From positions 682,001-746,000 of the forward strand of contig NZ_LYRP01000001.1 in NCBI RefSeq assembly GCF_001655675.1: 64,000 nt of DNA. The letters run 5' to 3'. Origin of the DNA: Mangrovibacter phragmitis. Its GTDB lineage: Bacteria; Pseudomonadota; Gammaproteobacteria; Enterobacterales; Enterobacteriaceae. Shown piece after piece: positions 36,585 through 45,749 of the stretch. The position numbers were made by a program, and so were the translations under genes. Within the stretch, counting starts at the first letter, position 1, and each line of letters starts with the position of its first letter. Below the pieces are notes generated by a model that was not told where the DNA came from, searched no databases, and saw only the letters and a list, made by a program, of their open reading frames with translations.

Positions 36585-37667
36585 GTGGCAAGGGACTTTA
36601 ACCATGTTAAAAGCGACAAATTAAGACCGGAGTATACTTCGATGCGCATCGCCTTACTGGCCCTTGAGGGCAGCCTTCTGTCGGCAATTGCCGGGCTTTC
36701 CGACATATTCTGGATAACCAATCAGGTCGTTCTTGGGAGCCCGGAGCATGCTGGTCGCTTCAGCACGCCCCCCTTTGAAACCGTGATCGTTAGTGCAGAC
36801 GAAGGCCCAGTATGGGATGCACAGGGCAGATTAATTCCCGTCGACTGCTCATTTCTTTCAGCCGGTCAGCCTGACATTATCATCGCCACCGGTATGGCGC
36901 TGGATGTAAGTCGCATGCCAGTCAACAGCGAAAGCATCAGGAAAGCGGCGGTCTGGATAAGGCGACGTTATGAGGAGGGAGCCAGGGTCGCAGGTGCCTG
37001 TGCAGGCGGCTTTATCCTGGGTGAAGCCGGGCTGCTTGACGGCCGGAGGTGTACCACCACATGGTGGCTGTATCATACGCTTCAGCAACGTTACCCCAAT
37101 GCCAGGCCAGTGTGGGGAAAAGCGCTTGAAGAGGATGAACGCGTGCTGACCAGCGGTGGGCCTCTTTCCTGGGTAGCGCTTGCTCTGCATATCATTAAGC
37201 GAGAAGCGGGTGCGGATGTTGCCAGGCTGACGGCAGACATGGCCGTGGCTGACAGCCAGCCACTGTCTCAGCAGGTGTATGCCCCTCCGGGATTCATTAA
37301 TACCCGACACCCTCTGCTGATGTGCGCCGAAGAGGTGATCCGCTATCGCAACCCTGGTATCAGCGCTGAGGGCCTGGCTACGGCGTTGAATATGACAGAG
37401 AGAACACTACAGCGGAAAATCAAAAAACTGACGCAGGAAAGTCCCAAGGAGTTCATTACCCGGGTCAGAATTGAGTCTGCCTGCGTGTTGCTGGCAAACC
37501 CTGTCACCAACATTCGTGAGGTTGCCGCAGAGTGTGGCTACACCGAAGATACCGCTTTCCGTAAAGCTTTTGGGCAGGTGATGGGAATGACGCCTTCTCA
37601 ATATCGTAAATGGATTGAAGAGCGCAGCAGTTTAAATACGGTATCAGATTTAAAATTAAATAAGTAA
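36585..37667 (+). CDS. GlxA-family regulator (DJ-1/PfpI domain plus AraC HTH)
   Basis: Up to 360 residues. The N-terminal ~190 residues form a class-I glutamine-amidotransferase-like DJ-1/PfpI domain (RIALLALEGSLLSAIAGLSD, with ACAGGFILGEAGLL around the conserved elbow). The last ~100 form an AraC HTH (LATALNMTERTLQRKIKKLT; VREV-type second motif VAAECGYTEDTAFRKAFG). Such regulators often control nearby detoxifying enzymes. A GTG start (36585) has GGGAG at 6 nt; ATG 36642 with GGAG at 9 nt is the alternative. Confidence 0.88.
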   Translation: MARDFNHVKSDKLRPEYTSMRIALLALEGSLLSAIAGLSDIFWITNQVVLGSPEHAGRFSTPPFETVIVSADEGPVWDAQGRLIPVDCSFLSAGQPDIIIATGMALDVSRMPVNSESIRKAAVWIRRRYEEGARVAGACAGGFILGEAGLLDGRRCTTTWWLYHTLQQRYPNARPVWGKALEEDERVLTSGGPLSWVALALHIIKREAGADVARLTADMAVADSQPLSQQVYAPPGFINTRHPLLMCAEEVIRYRNPGISAEGLATALNMTERTLQRKIKKLTQESPKEFITRVRIESACVLLANPVTNIREVAAECGYTEDTAFRKAFGQVMGMTPSQYRKWIEERSSLNTVSDLKLNK

Positions 37668-37732
37668 AAGTACCAAGCCTGTAGCTAAGGTTTCGATGAC
37701 AACTTGTAAATAATGCTGTCGATAAGGAATAT

Positions 37733-37985
37733 TTAATATTTGTACCTTTTCAGTCGATCTATAAATAGTTTGAATGCTGCTGAATTGTCTTTTCGTTCCT
37801 GATAGTAAATGTGATAGCCCGGAAAGCTCTGGCGCCAGTCATCTAACATACGAACAAGTTTACCTGCTCTCACTAACTCATAGGCCTGGACTTCTGTGAG
37901 GCAAGCTATTCCTGCTCTCCCTGCACAGCAGCATCAATAATCAGATCGATAAAGCCTTGATTACACATTTTCATGCTGACCATCA
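37733..37985 (-). pseudogene. 3' remnant of a LysR-type regulator gene
   Basis: Two adjoining frames give the end of a LysR substrate-binding domain: KMCNQGFIDLIIDAAVQG, then after a frameshift RAGIACLTEVQAYELVRAGK and LVRMLDDWRQSFPGYHIYYQ, to a stop at 37733. The DNA-binding half is missing. It lies directly downstream of an SDR gene whose intact LysR regulator sits on its other side. Confidence 0.75.
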
Positions 37986-38008
37986 TGCTGGCGAGGTAGT
38001 TCTGCCTG

Positions 38009-38836
38009 CTACTCCTCGCGGTCTGCACCATATGCCACGGCTTTTATGGCCTGCAGTGCATCCATGCGAATTTTCAGTGCCGCCTTAATATTGTTATATG
38101 CCGTGCTCCCCAGTGGAAGGCGCAGAGGAGGGTTCGCAGCATCAGCCGCAGCAATCATCGCTGCCACAGTTTTTACCGCATCGCCAGTAATCGCAAATTC
38201 TCCTGATAACAGCGCTGCCCTTAACTTCCCGGACGCCGTATCACGGTAAACGGGCAAGGCTTCGGCAATATCCAGCCCGGCAGCAAATTTGGTTGCCGTT
38301 GGCCCCGGCTCGACCAGCAAAAAGTCGATACCAAATGTCGAGACTTCCTGGCGGACAGCTTCGACAAACCCCTCTATTCCCCATTTTGTGGCGTGATACA
38401 AGCTGAAGTCAGGGTAAGCTATTTGCCCGCCTTCGGAAGAAACCTGCACAATACGCCCGCCACCTTGCTGCCGCATAAATGGAATCACCGAGCGAATCAG
38501 TTGAATTGAGCCGGTAAGGTTGGTGGCAATTTGCCGTTCAATTTGTGTATCACTCAACTCTTCTGCCGCGCCAAATAAACCGTAAGCCGCGTTACTCACC
38601 ACAATATCGATATGCCCGGCCTGCGCAAATGCAGCCTCAACAGCAGGCCTGATTGTTGCGGTATGGCTGAGATCAAGTACCAGCACCTGTAAGCGTTCGC
38701 CATATTGTTCGCGCATGTCGTCCAGTACAGCTTCACGCCGAACACTTGCAAACACCCGGTCGCCACGGGCCAGAAGCATTTCACACATCAGCCGGCCGAG
38801 CCCGCTGGATGCACCGGTAATTAGCCAGGTTTTCAT
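38009..38836 (-). CDS. Short-chain dehydrogenase/reductase
   Basis: 275 residues: WLITGASSGLGRLMCE cofactor loop, VSNAAYGLFG, RIVQVSSEGGQIAY, catalytic SLYHATKWGIEGF (YxxxK). The order fits classical SDRs that act on aldehydes or ketones with NADP(H). The start MKTWLI has GGAG about 9 nt upstream. It diverges from a LysR regulator gene 100 bp away, a common self-contained regulator/enzyme pair. Confidence 0.92.
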   Translation of the reverse strand: MKTWLITGASSGLGRLMCEMLLARGDRVFASVRREAVLDDMREQYGERLQVLVLDLSHTATIRPAVEAAFAQAGHIDIVVSNAAYGLFGAAEELSDTQIERQIATNLTGSIQLIRSVIPFMRQQGGGRIVQVSSEGGQIAYPDFSLYHATKWGIEGFVEAVRQEVSTFGIDFLLVEPGPTATKFAAGLDIAEALPVYRDTASGKLRAALLSGEFAITGDAVKTVAAMIAAADAANPPLRLPLGSTAYNNIKAALKIRMDALQAIKAVAYGADREE

Positions 38837-38936
38837 TATGGTCATCTCCATTTAGTGAACAGGATTTCATCATAAACGGAATAATTGGTGGCATAATCTC
38901 CACAAAATGGCATGAGATGGTGGGGAAAATTCAACA

Positions 38937-39839
38937 ATGAAGCGACCTTCCTGGAGTGAATTACAGGCGGTGAAAACCATTGCCGAACAGCACAGTTTTC
39001 GGCTTGCTGCGGATGTGCTGGGGCTTAAGCGTTCAACGCTCAGCCATACCATCAAAGGTCTGGAAGCAACACTTGGCGTGCGGCTGTTTCATCGTACTAC
39101 GCGCAGCGTAGCCTTAACCGATGCAGGTGAAATGCTGCTGTCACGCCTGTCGCCGCTGCTGGAAGAGATGGATGAACTGCTCAATGACGTGACTGCCAGT
39201 GGCCACCAACCCTACGGTACACTGCGTATCAGCGCCAGCGATGCTGCTATCAGCCTTCTACTGGAAAAGGTATTACCGGCGTTTATCCAGCAAAAACCAG
39301 GGATTGAAGTTGATCTCGCCGCGCAAGGCCAATTGGTTGATATCGTGGCACAAGGATTTGACGCGGGCATTCGGCTTATTGAAGATGTCCCTAAAGATAT
39401 GGTGGCGATACCCCTGAGCGGCCCCATGCGCTTTGTTACTGTAGCATCGCCGGGTTACCTGGCTTCGCGGGCGAAAATCAAACATCCTCAGGATATTATG
39501 CAGCACACCTGTTTGCGCCAGCGCCTGCCCAGTGGCAAGCGTTATCACTGGGAATACCAGCAAAATGGGCAACAGTTTGCACTGGATGTACCGGGCAGCC
39601 TGACTCTGGACAACAGTGCGTTAATGGTTGAAGCCGCCGTAAGTGGGCTGGGCCTGGCATATGTGCCGGAGCGCTACGCACAGCCGTGGGTCGCTAACGG
39701 GCAGTTGATTACATTGCTGGGCGACTGGGCAATTTCGTCTCAAGGTATTGCGCTTTACTTTCCACAAAACCGGCATATGCCCGTCGCACTGCGACTGTTT
39801 GTCGATACAATTAAAGCAACATTACAAGCACAAGATTAA
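38937..39839 (+). CDS. LysR-family transcriptional regulator
   Basis: 300 residues: N-terminal winged HTH (AVKTIAEQHSFRLAADVLGL, KRSTLSHTIKGLEATLGVRL) and a periplasmic-binding-like effector domain (GFDAGIRLIEDVPKDMVAIP, then MVEAAVSGLGLAYVPE). This is the CrgA/DmlR-like subgroup. It most likely controls the divergent SDR gene from the shared 100-bp promoter region. Effector unknown. Confidence 0.92.
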   Translation: MKRPSWSELQAVKTIAEQHSFRLAADVLGLKRSTLSHTIKGLEATLGVRLFHRTTRSVALTDAGEMLLSRLSPLLEEMDELLNDVTASGHQPYGTLRISASDAAISLLLEKVLPAFIQQKPGIEVDLAAQGQLVDIVAQGFDAGIRLIEDVPKDMVAIPLSGPMRFVTVASPGYLASRAKIKHPQDIMQHTCLRQRLPSGKRYHWEYQQNGQQFALDVPGSLTLDNSALMVEAAVSGLGLAYVPERYAQPWVANGQLITLLGDWAISSQGIALYFPQNRHMPVALRLFVDTIKATLQAQD

Positions 39840-39967
39840 TTCACCTGCCAGCTAACGGCTGTTCTGGCGGGTATTACGGATTACGGCGAAGAGAACTTCT
39901 TATATCCTGGGTAACGCGCTGTATGGCAATATTGCCGCCGAACGGGTTGTGCTTTGAGGAACCGGAC

Positions 39968-40450
39968 ATGACTAACTTTTATCAACTTACTGCTACCAGC
40001 CTGAGTGGCCAGCCCATCTCTATGGCCGACTACGCAGGCAAACTGGTTCTGGTGGTAAATACCGCGAGCCATTGCGGTTTTACACCACAATACGCGGGCC
40101 TTGAAACGCTTTACAAAAAGTATGCCGCGCTGGGGCTGGTGGTGCTTGGTTTTCCCTGCAACCAGTTCGGTAAGCAGGAACCCGGCGGTGCGGACGAAAT
40201 TGCTCAGACCTGCCATGTCAACTACGGTGTGAGCTTCCCGATGTTCGCAAAAGTTGAGGTCAACGGCGCTGCTACGCACCCGGTGTTTCGTTACCTGAAA
40301 GCAGAGTTGCCCGGTGTGCTGGGTGGGCGAATTAAATGGAACTTCACTAAGTTCCTGGTAGGGCGAGACGGCCAGCCAGTCAGGCGTTTTGCACCGTTCA
40401 CCACCCCAGAGAAAATGGAAGCCGTTATCCTTGCTGCACTTGAAATCTAA
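39968..40450 (+). CDS. Glutathione peroxidase-family thiol peroxidase (BtuE-like)
   Basis: 160 residues, thioredoxin fold. The peroxidatic cysteine is C36 in NTASHCGFTPQY, followed by GFPCNQFGKQEPG (resolving-region cysteine and catalytic Gln) and KWNFTKFLV (catalytic Trp/Asn). Cysteine instead of selenocysteine is normal in bacteria. It reduces H2O2 and lipid peroxides in the cytosol, usually with thioredoxin. The start has GAGGA at 7 nt; the longer frame from 39923 is rejected. Confidence 0.92.
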   Translation: MTNFYQLTATSLSGQPISMADYAGKLVLVVNTASHCGFTPQYAGLETLYKKYAALGLVVLGFPCNQFGKQEPGGADEIAQTCHVNYGVSFPMFAKVEVNGAATHPVFRYLKAELPGVLGGRIKWNFTKFLVGRDGQPVRRFAPFTTPEKMEAVILAALEI

Positions 40451-40638
40451 GTATTCCGGTTATTCGGGCCATTCAGGTTCAGAGTGCTTCTCTTGCCAGA
40501 ATTGATACGTTATGGCACGTCAAATATCACAGGCAGTAGCAGGCATTTTTTCATGGAATAACCACAGCAGAAGATGTGTTGGCATGGCTCAGCGAGTCTC
40601 TTGCTGTGACGCTGAATCAGTTTGTTAATCTGTATTCA

Positions 40639-41415
40639 TTATTTTTTCGGGCTAATGGTGTCATTTCTGCTTTTGGCACTCAGGTCTTCGCGAGTTGGAC
40701 CTTGAAAGTAGATATTACTTATATGGCAACTACGCGGTTGAGCCAGTACAAAACAAATCGTTTCCCAGATTGATCGTCCATTCAGTAGACGTTCCCCCAT
40801 TTTGGCCTGGCTATCAACAAACGTCTCTAACCCGGTAAGTTCGAAATCCGGTGGGTACAAACTGGTAACACGTATATTTTCTTCGGACAACTGCTGTGAC
40901 AGTTTAGTTGTGAACCCGCTAAGGCCATGTTTGCTGGCGAAAAAAGCAGGGTGCGCAATTGAATCCGTAAAATTCGCAACCCCGCATGAAGATATAATTG
41001 AGACGATATCAGCACTGTCTGAACGCCTTAACCCAGGCAGCAAAGCCTGAGTCAGCAGAATCGAACCTGTCAGTCCAGAACTGACTGTATTGATAATTTC
41101 TGTGTCAGGCTGATCGTCTAACCTCCCAGACAACCACTGAGCAGCATTGAGGATTAAAATGTCTATGGGCTTATCTGAACTTAACAACTGTGAAGAAAAC
41201 TGAGAAATGGATTCCGGCTGGGTTAAATCACAGATATACCCTTTTGCCATGCCGCTTTCAGCAGTGATAATACTGCAGGTTTTTTGAATATCATCTTCCC
41301 GCCGCGCACAAAAATTCACCTCGACGCCCTCGCGTGCCAGCCACACGCACAGCGCCCGGCCAAATCCCCTTCCTCCACCAGTAATAACGGCTCTTTTACC
41401 TCTCAGCATCTTCAT
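40639..41415 (-). CDS. Short-chain dehydrogenase/reductase
   Basis: 258 residues: AVITGGGRGFGRALCVWLA cofactor loop, LILNAAQWLSGRL, VSIISSCGVANF, and FFASKHGLSGF at the catalytic YxxxK site. The tyrosine is replaced by Phe (FFASK), which is unusual: the general acid is missing unless a neighbouring residue acts instead. Substrate unknown; isolated gene. Confidence 0.82.
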   Translation of the reverse strand: MKMLRGKRAVITGGGRGFGRALCVWLAREGVEVNFCARREDDIQKTCSIITAESGMAKGYICDLTQPESISQFSSQLLSSDKPIDILILNAAQWLSGRLDDQPDTEIINTVSSGLTGSILLTQALLPGLRRSDSADIVSIISSCGVANFTDSIAHPAFFASKHGLSGFTTKLSQQLSEENIRVTSLYPPDFELTGLETFVDSQAKMGERLLNGRSIWETICFVLAQPRSCHISNIYFQGPTREDLSAKSRNDTISPKK

Positions 41416-41595
41416 GCATCCTTTTCTTAATGACTATGTGTGGATGTAGATATACATGAAGAGGTGGAATGACATCTTTCAGTGAGTGCCATTTTTACAT
41501 GAAGAGTATGAATGATTTTCACTGTAAACTATTTAATAGCATGACAGGGATTAGCAATATCAGCTTTGGCATTCAATTTCAGTGTGCCACTACAT

Positions 41596-41640
41596 CGTTA
41601 GTTAATTCCGCGTTAGTTAATTCCGCGTTAGTTAATTCCG
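41596..41640. repeat. Three perfect copies of a 15-bp tandem repeat
   Basis: CGTTAGTTAATTCCG is repeated three times without mismatch, in the gene-free stretch 41416-41724. A 76-codon frame runs through it (LVNSALVNSALVNSAPG) but has no ribosome site or homologous look. This type of repeat can change copy number by slippage. Confidence 0.85.
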
Positions 41641-41724
41641 CGCCTGGCTCGAAGCCGGCAACCTCAGGAGTCCACTGGTATGCTGTGGTTGAGCAATAGA
41701 TGGTCCCCGAAGCCACAACAGGCT

Positions 41725-42020
41725 TCAGGGTTGTTCATTCCGCATAGCAAATGTCGCTAAGCGCTGATGATCCAACCGGAAGTACTGTTTCTCTTCTATC
41801 AGAGACGCCCCGAGTGACAAGTAAAATTCGGCTGCTTTGGGATTGGTAGTTTCAGCCGTCCAGTCGAATCTTGTGCATCCATGTTCTATGGCAAAAGCAG
41901 CTATAAATTGCATTAGTGATTTACCTACTCCCTGGCCTCTCACTGCTGCTGATGTGAAAAGATCTTTCATATACGCTTGCCCACAATCACAGTTAACATT
42001 GTGGTTATTTTTCGGTTATG
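41725..42020 (-). pseudogene. 5'-truncated GNAT acetyltransferase
   Basis: The frame holds the acetyl-CoA-binding half of a GNAT enzyme (LFTSAAVRGQGVGKSLMQFI, the QGVGK pyrophosphate loop) and the end (NPKAAEFYLSLGASLIEEKQ). In-frame upstream codons (CDCGQAYMKDL) continue the family pattern but reach a stop near 42020, so the N-terminal third is lost. An internal ATG at 41970 could still give an 81-residue piece, which would lack the substrate site. Confidence 0.65.
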
Positions 42021-42093
42021 CCCTGTATCCAGTTCTTAAATGACTAACTACTGTGGCAATATCTTTTGGTAATCATTAAATTAAGGAGCTGTA

Positions 42094-42498
42094 ATGCCTG
42101 GAATAACCCTCACATTGTCTGGCGACAAGAACCCACAGTTAACCAAAGCGTGTGTTACTTTAGCCACGCAAATCACCTGCGACATATTAAAGAAAAACAG
42201 CTTTGAAACTATGGTGATAGTCAGGCATGTTGCTGATGACGACTGGTTTATTGACGGTAGAAGTCTGGCTGAATGGGGGAAAAACTCATTCAGACTTGAA
42301 GTGACTGTGGTAGATGAAACTTGTAGCAAAGATCAGAAAGCCGCATACCAAAAAGCTATCTACAACGCGATGGAACAGGCAATAGGTAACTTACATCCAC
42401 AATCCAACGTACATGTTATTGATTGCAAAGCAGCGTCCTACGGGTACACCGGAATAACACAAGAATACCGGTACCAGCATAAAGACGAGTTTTACTGA
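42094..42498 (+). CDS. Tautomerase-superfamily (4-oxalocrotonate tautomerase-like) protein
   Basis: 134 residues, two beta-alpha-beta units as in the longer tautomerase proteins. The catalytic Pro is the second residue (MPGITLTLSG), which becomes the N-terminal base after methionine removal. AAGGAG at 5 nt fixes this start. Later text: VIVRHVADDDWFIDGRSLAE and YNAMEQAIGNLHPQSNVHVI. The substrate is unknown; it stands alone ahead of the TetR/hydrolase pair. Confidence 0.85.
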   Translation: MPGITLTLSGDKNPQLTKACVTLATQITCDILKKNSFETMVIVRHVADDDWFIDGRSLAEWGKNSFRLEVTVVDETCSKDQKAAYQKAIYNAMEQAIGNLHPQSNVHVIDCKAASYGYTGITQEYRYQHKDEFY

Positions 42499-42633
42499 GA
42501 ACGAAACCGAATATCCGCATAACCCTGCCCCTGCTGCATTAAACTACCAGTATCACGCAGCAGGCGCACATCCCCCTTCTTCTCGCGACCAGTTTGCAAA
42601 TTCACTTTAAACATCCTGGCAACTGTGAGATTA

Positions 42634-42657
42634 TTTAGGAATCGATCATTTCCTAAA
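42634..42657. promoter_or_regulatory. TetR-type operator ahead of the regulator gene
   Basis: TTTAGGAA and TTCCTAAA form an 8-bp inverted repeat with an 8-bp spacer, ending 11 bp before the TetR start. The core GATCATTTCC is shared with the second site at 43287-43305. Confidence 0.7.
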
Positions 42658-42668
42658 TGGTATAAATC

Positions 42669-43271
42669 ATGCCACAGCAATCACGGGGTGTGCGCGGGCG
42701 CCCCCGCCAGTTTGATACGGACAACGCACTTGATCTCGCAATGCAGGTATTTCGCTCCAAAGGCTATCACAGCGCGTCAATCAGCGACCTGAGCGAAGGT
42801 ATGCAACTCACTGCGGGCAGTATTTACAAGGCCTTCCATGATAAACGCAATTTGTTTTTACAGGTGTTTGCACGTTATACCTCGCTGCGTAACACCGCGC
42901 TGAGCCAGCGGTTAGCAGTATTACCAACTGGCCGGGAAAAGATAGCAGCCCTGCTGCACTTCTACCTGGAATCAGCCAGTAGTGTTGAAGGCCGCCGAGG
43001 GTGTCTGGTCGTAGGTAGTGCCATTGAATTGCAGCAGTTCGACCCGGAGCTTTCCGGTCTGGTGACAACCGCACTACAGCGAAATCAGCAAGGTATTCTG
43101 CAACTGATTCAACAAGGCCAACAGGACGGTTCTGTAAATCCGAAATGCAATGCAGAAGCACTAACGAGCGTGCTGTTATGTCTGGTGCTGGGTATGCGTG
43201 TCGCCGGGAAACTGAATGACCTTCCCGCCCGGGAAGAGGTGGTGTCAACGGCACTGGCACTGCTCGATTAA
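42669..43271 (+). CDS. TetR/AcrR-family transcriptional repressor
   Basis: 200 residues. N-terminal HTH: RQFDTDNALDLAMQVFRSKG, YHSASISDLSEGMQLTAGSIYKAF with KRNLF following, the classic TetR pattern of the NemR/AcuR-like subgroup. The C-terminal domain contains CLVVGSAIELQQFDPEL with one cysteine, a possible electrophile sensor. Matching palindromes lie before it and before the hydrolase gene 52 bp downstream, so it probably represses both. Confidence 0.92.
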   Translation: MPQQSRGVRGRPRQFDTDNALDLAMQVFRSKGYHSASISDLSEGMQLTAGSIYKAFHDKRNLFLQVFARYTSLRNTALSQRLAVLPTGREKIAALLHFYLESASSVEGRRGCLVVGSAIELQQFDPELSGLVTTALQRNQQGILQLIQQGQQDGSVNPKCNAEALTSVLLCLVLGMRVAGKLNDLPAREEVVSTALALLD

Positions 43272-43286
43272 AATTTTTTCATCATA

Positions 43287-43305
43287 TTGGAAATGATCAT
43301 TTCCC
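43287..43305. promoter_or_regulatory. TetR-type operator ahead of the hydrolase gene
   Basis: GGAAATGATCATTTCC is a perfect 16-bp palindrome (43289-43304), 19 bp before the hydrolase ATG. It shares GATCATTTCC with the site upstream of the TetR gene. Confidence 0.75.
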
Positions 43306-43323
43306 AAATAACAGGAGAATGCG

Positions 43324-44229
43324 ATGACTGATAACATAATGAACTGCACCTGGTCACAGCCCGTTAGCGGCCTGCCCGGCTTTTCCCACCATTTCGTTAC
43401 TGTAGACGGCGTGCGCCTGCACTATGTGAGCGGTGGCAACCCACAAGGTGAACCTCTGCTGCTGTTAGCTGGCTTCCCACAAAGCTGGTATGCATGGCAT
43501 AAGGTGATGGCGCAATTAAGTGACCGCTACCGAATTATCGCTCCCGACCTTCCCGGCCAGGGCGATTCAGACAAGCCTCAGTCTGGCTACGATACACAAT
43601 CTCTGGCTGAAAAGGTTCACGGGCTGATGCAACAACTGGCCGTGGAGCACTATTACCTGGCCGCTCACGATGTGGGTGCATGGGTAGCCTGGCCTTATGC
43701 CATGCGCTACAGCCAGCAGGTGACCCGGCTGGCGTTACTGGACGCAGGTATTCCTGGTATAACGTTACCGGATTTCCTGCCTGCCACACCGGATAAAGCC
43801 TGGAAAACCTGGCATTTTGCTTTTCATTTATTGCCCGACCTGCCGGAGGCATTAATCACCGGGCGTGAAGACATTTACCTGACATGGTTTCTGCGGCGCA
43901 AAACAGCCAGCCCGATGGTATTCAGCGATAACGATATTGCCGAATATGCCCGGTTATTGCGGCAAAATGGCGCTCTGCGGGCCGGGCTTGCTCCTTACCG
44001 TGAAATCACCGCTTCAGCCAGGCAGAACCAAACACTACGGGAACAGGGGAAACTCAAGGTACCACTGCTGGCAATCAGTGCAGACCAGGGTTCCATTCCC
44101 GATATGGCCGCACCGCTACGCGAATTCGCGGATGACGTGACCGGAATGACAATTGCCAACAGCGGCCATTTTATCCCTGATGAACAACCATATGCCTTAT
44201 CTGAAGCACTGGCATTATTCTTCCGGTAA
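43324..44229 (+). CDS. Alpha/beta hydrolase, epoxide hydrolase-like
   Basis: 301 residues: VDGVRLHYVSGGN, HGNP-like motif seen as LLLAGFPQSWYAWHKVMAQL, DLPGQGDSDKP, nucleophile elbow YLAAHDVGAWVAW (Asp nucleophile, as in epoxide hydrolases and haloacid dehalogenases) and histidine in IANSGHFIPDEQP. An Asp nucleophile makes epoxide or C-halide hydrolysis more likely than ester hydrolysis. It is probably induced when the upstream TetR protein is released from the palindrome before the gene. Confidence 0.9.
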   Translation: MTDNIMNCTWSQPVSGLPGFSHHFVTVDGVRLHYVSGGNPQGEPLLLLAGFPQSWYAWHKVMAQLSDRYRIIAPDLPGQGDSDKPQSGYDTQSLAEKVHGLMQQLAVEHYYLAAHDVGAWVAWPYAMRYSQQVTRLALLDAGIPGITLPDFLPATPDKAWKTWHFAFHLLPDLPEALITGREDIYLTWFLRRKTASPMVFSDNDIAEYARLLRQNGALRAGLAPYREITASARQNQTLREQGKLKVPLLAISADQGSIPDMAAPLREFADDVTGMTIANSGHFIPDEQPYALSEALALFFR

Positions 44230-44246
44230 TAGCTTCCGGTAATAGC
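44221..44246. repeat. 13-bp direct duplication at a stop codon
   Basis: TTCCGGTAATAGC occurs twice head to tail; the first copy holds the hydrolase stop codon. Confidence 0.8.
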
Positions 44247-44355
44247 TGGAAAGGCCCCAATTCACGCTGCAATGAATTATCCACCCATGACCAGCATCCG
44301 GTTGTGGGTGAGTACTTCTCTCACGCACCTGGGACAATGAGCAATGTATATTCAC

Positions 44356-45381
44356 TTAACCAGGAGGTGGGCCATCGGCTCGCCCGCCCGGCTTTTTCTC
44401 TTTATACATCGCGGTATCAGCCAGTTTTACAGCATCATCTACAGAACAATTTTCAGGTGAAACACAAACCACCCCTGCACTTGCGCCTTCATACCATAAG
44501 CACAAATTGCCAAAGGTGTACTGCCCACGCAATGTGGTATGAATTCTGTCCTTGATAGTTCGGATAACAAACTCCTGGTCAGTCTCTTTTTCAGGCCCAA
44601 GGCAGGCCAGCAGAAACTCATCGCCGCCTATCCGGCCAACAATATCTTCCTCGCGCACAATATGATGCAACCGCTGGCCAATCTCTTTCAACAGTGCATC
44701 CCCGGTATCATGCCCAAGGTCATCATTAATCTTTTTGAATTCATCAAGATCAATATAACTGATTAATACTGTGCGGTTGATTCGTTTCGCCAGAGAAAAT
44801 AGTGCGGGCAACCGGTCGAATATCGCCCGTCTGTTCGGCAGTTGAGTCAGGGAATCGGTATAAGAATGTAATGCCAGTTGGTAATTATCTTCTTTGAGTT
44901 GCTCAATAACCAACAGCTCTTCAGCATAACGGGCGATGATTTTCGCCAGTGAAACCAGGCGCGCCACAGTTACCTGGCTGTCTTGTTTGTTCTGCTTACT
45001 GACTGAGTTCACTGAGCCATAGAGCGTACCATCACGCAATATAACAGGCACACTAAGGTGCGTGCACATTCCTGCAACTTCCAGTTCAGGAAACTGGCTG
45101 TAAAACCCGGACAACTCTTTCAGGCAGTAAATACCTTCTCTCAGCGTTTGTCCGGACAAAACTTGCTGCCAGGCCGTGTGTTTATCGCCCGAAATAATAT
45201 GGTAATGGCACAATGGTGCTGAACCAGGTGCAGTAACAGGTGCGCTTTCACGGTCCAGCACCATCACCCAGGGCCAATGCAACCCTGAGGCTGTGCTACA
45301 AAACTGCATCAGTTCTTTGATAAAACTGCTATCAGCATGAAGTAAGGTAACACCACCACGCGTGAAATTGTTCATTTTCAC
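44356..45381 (-). CDS. Diguanylate cyclase with GAF domain
   Basis: 341 residues. A GAF-like sensor domain (~20-155) is followed by a GGDEF domain: DSLTQLPNRRAIFD, ISYIDLDEFKKINDDLGHDT, and IGGDEF with GGDEF at 252-256. The inhibitory I-site RxxD (R243-E-E-D246) sits five residues upstream, so product feedback is intact. It makes cyclic di-GMP in the cytoplasm in response to a small ligand or redox state. No EAL domain and no TM segments; isolated gene. Confidence 0.93.
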   Translation of the reverse strand: MKMNNFTRGGVTLLHADSSFIKELMQFCSTASGLHWPWVMVLDRESAPVTAPGSAPLCHYHIISGDKHTAWQQVLSGQTLREGIYCLKELSGFYSQFPELEVAGMCTHLSVPVILRDGTLYGSVNSVSKQNKQDSQVTVARLVSLAKIIARYAEELLVIEQLKEDNYQLALHSYTDSLTQLPNRRAIFDRLPALFSLAKRINRTVLISYIDLDEFKKINDDLGHDTGDALLKEIGQRLHHIVREEDIVGRIGGDEFLLACLGPEKETDQEFVIRTIKDRIHTTLRGQYTFGNLCLWYEGASAGVVCVSPENCSVDDAVKLADTAMYKEKKPGGRADGPPPG

Positions 45382-45749
45382 TCCAGGGCAATCGTTATTT
45401 TTATTTTTAAATCAGCGCCTTTAATGAACCGCGACAGAAACGCACATAACATTGATAACTCAGAATACCATTACAATTAATAAACGTAATCTATCAACTA
45501 TATTTTTGAATCCAGCTCACATTTTCTTTTTTATCGGCACAGAACTGCGTCTTTTTAGTGTGTCCGCTGTCACTTCAAGCCCGTGTACTAAGCTATCAAC
45601 AGGGTTGATTAATTTTGTAGAATTGATAGATATGAATGATATTAAAGCGCCGGATGCATTGTCAGAAGAACCCATATCACACAGGCAGCCTGCTCTTTAG
45701 CCGGTTTATTGTCAGCACCATATTACAGATAAAAAACGCCAGGGAAAGC
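45382..45749. other. Gene-free AT-rich stretch between divergent genes
   Basis: Holds the promoters for the GGDEF gene (leftward) and the GNAT gene (rightward). A plus-strand frame opens at 45636 and runs into the GNAT gene, but its ribosome site is poor. Nothing else recognised. Confidence 0.5.

Noticed and set aside
41469..41699. 76-codon plus-strand frame through the 15-bp repeats
   Set aside because: No ribosome site, repeat-driven composition and no similarity to known proteins.
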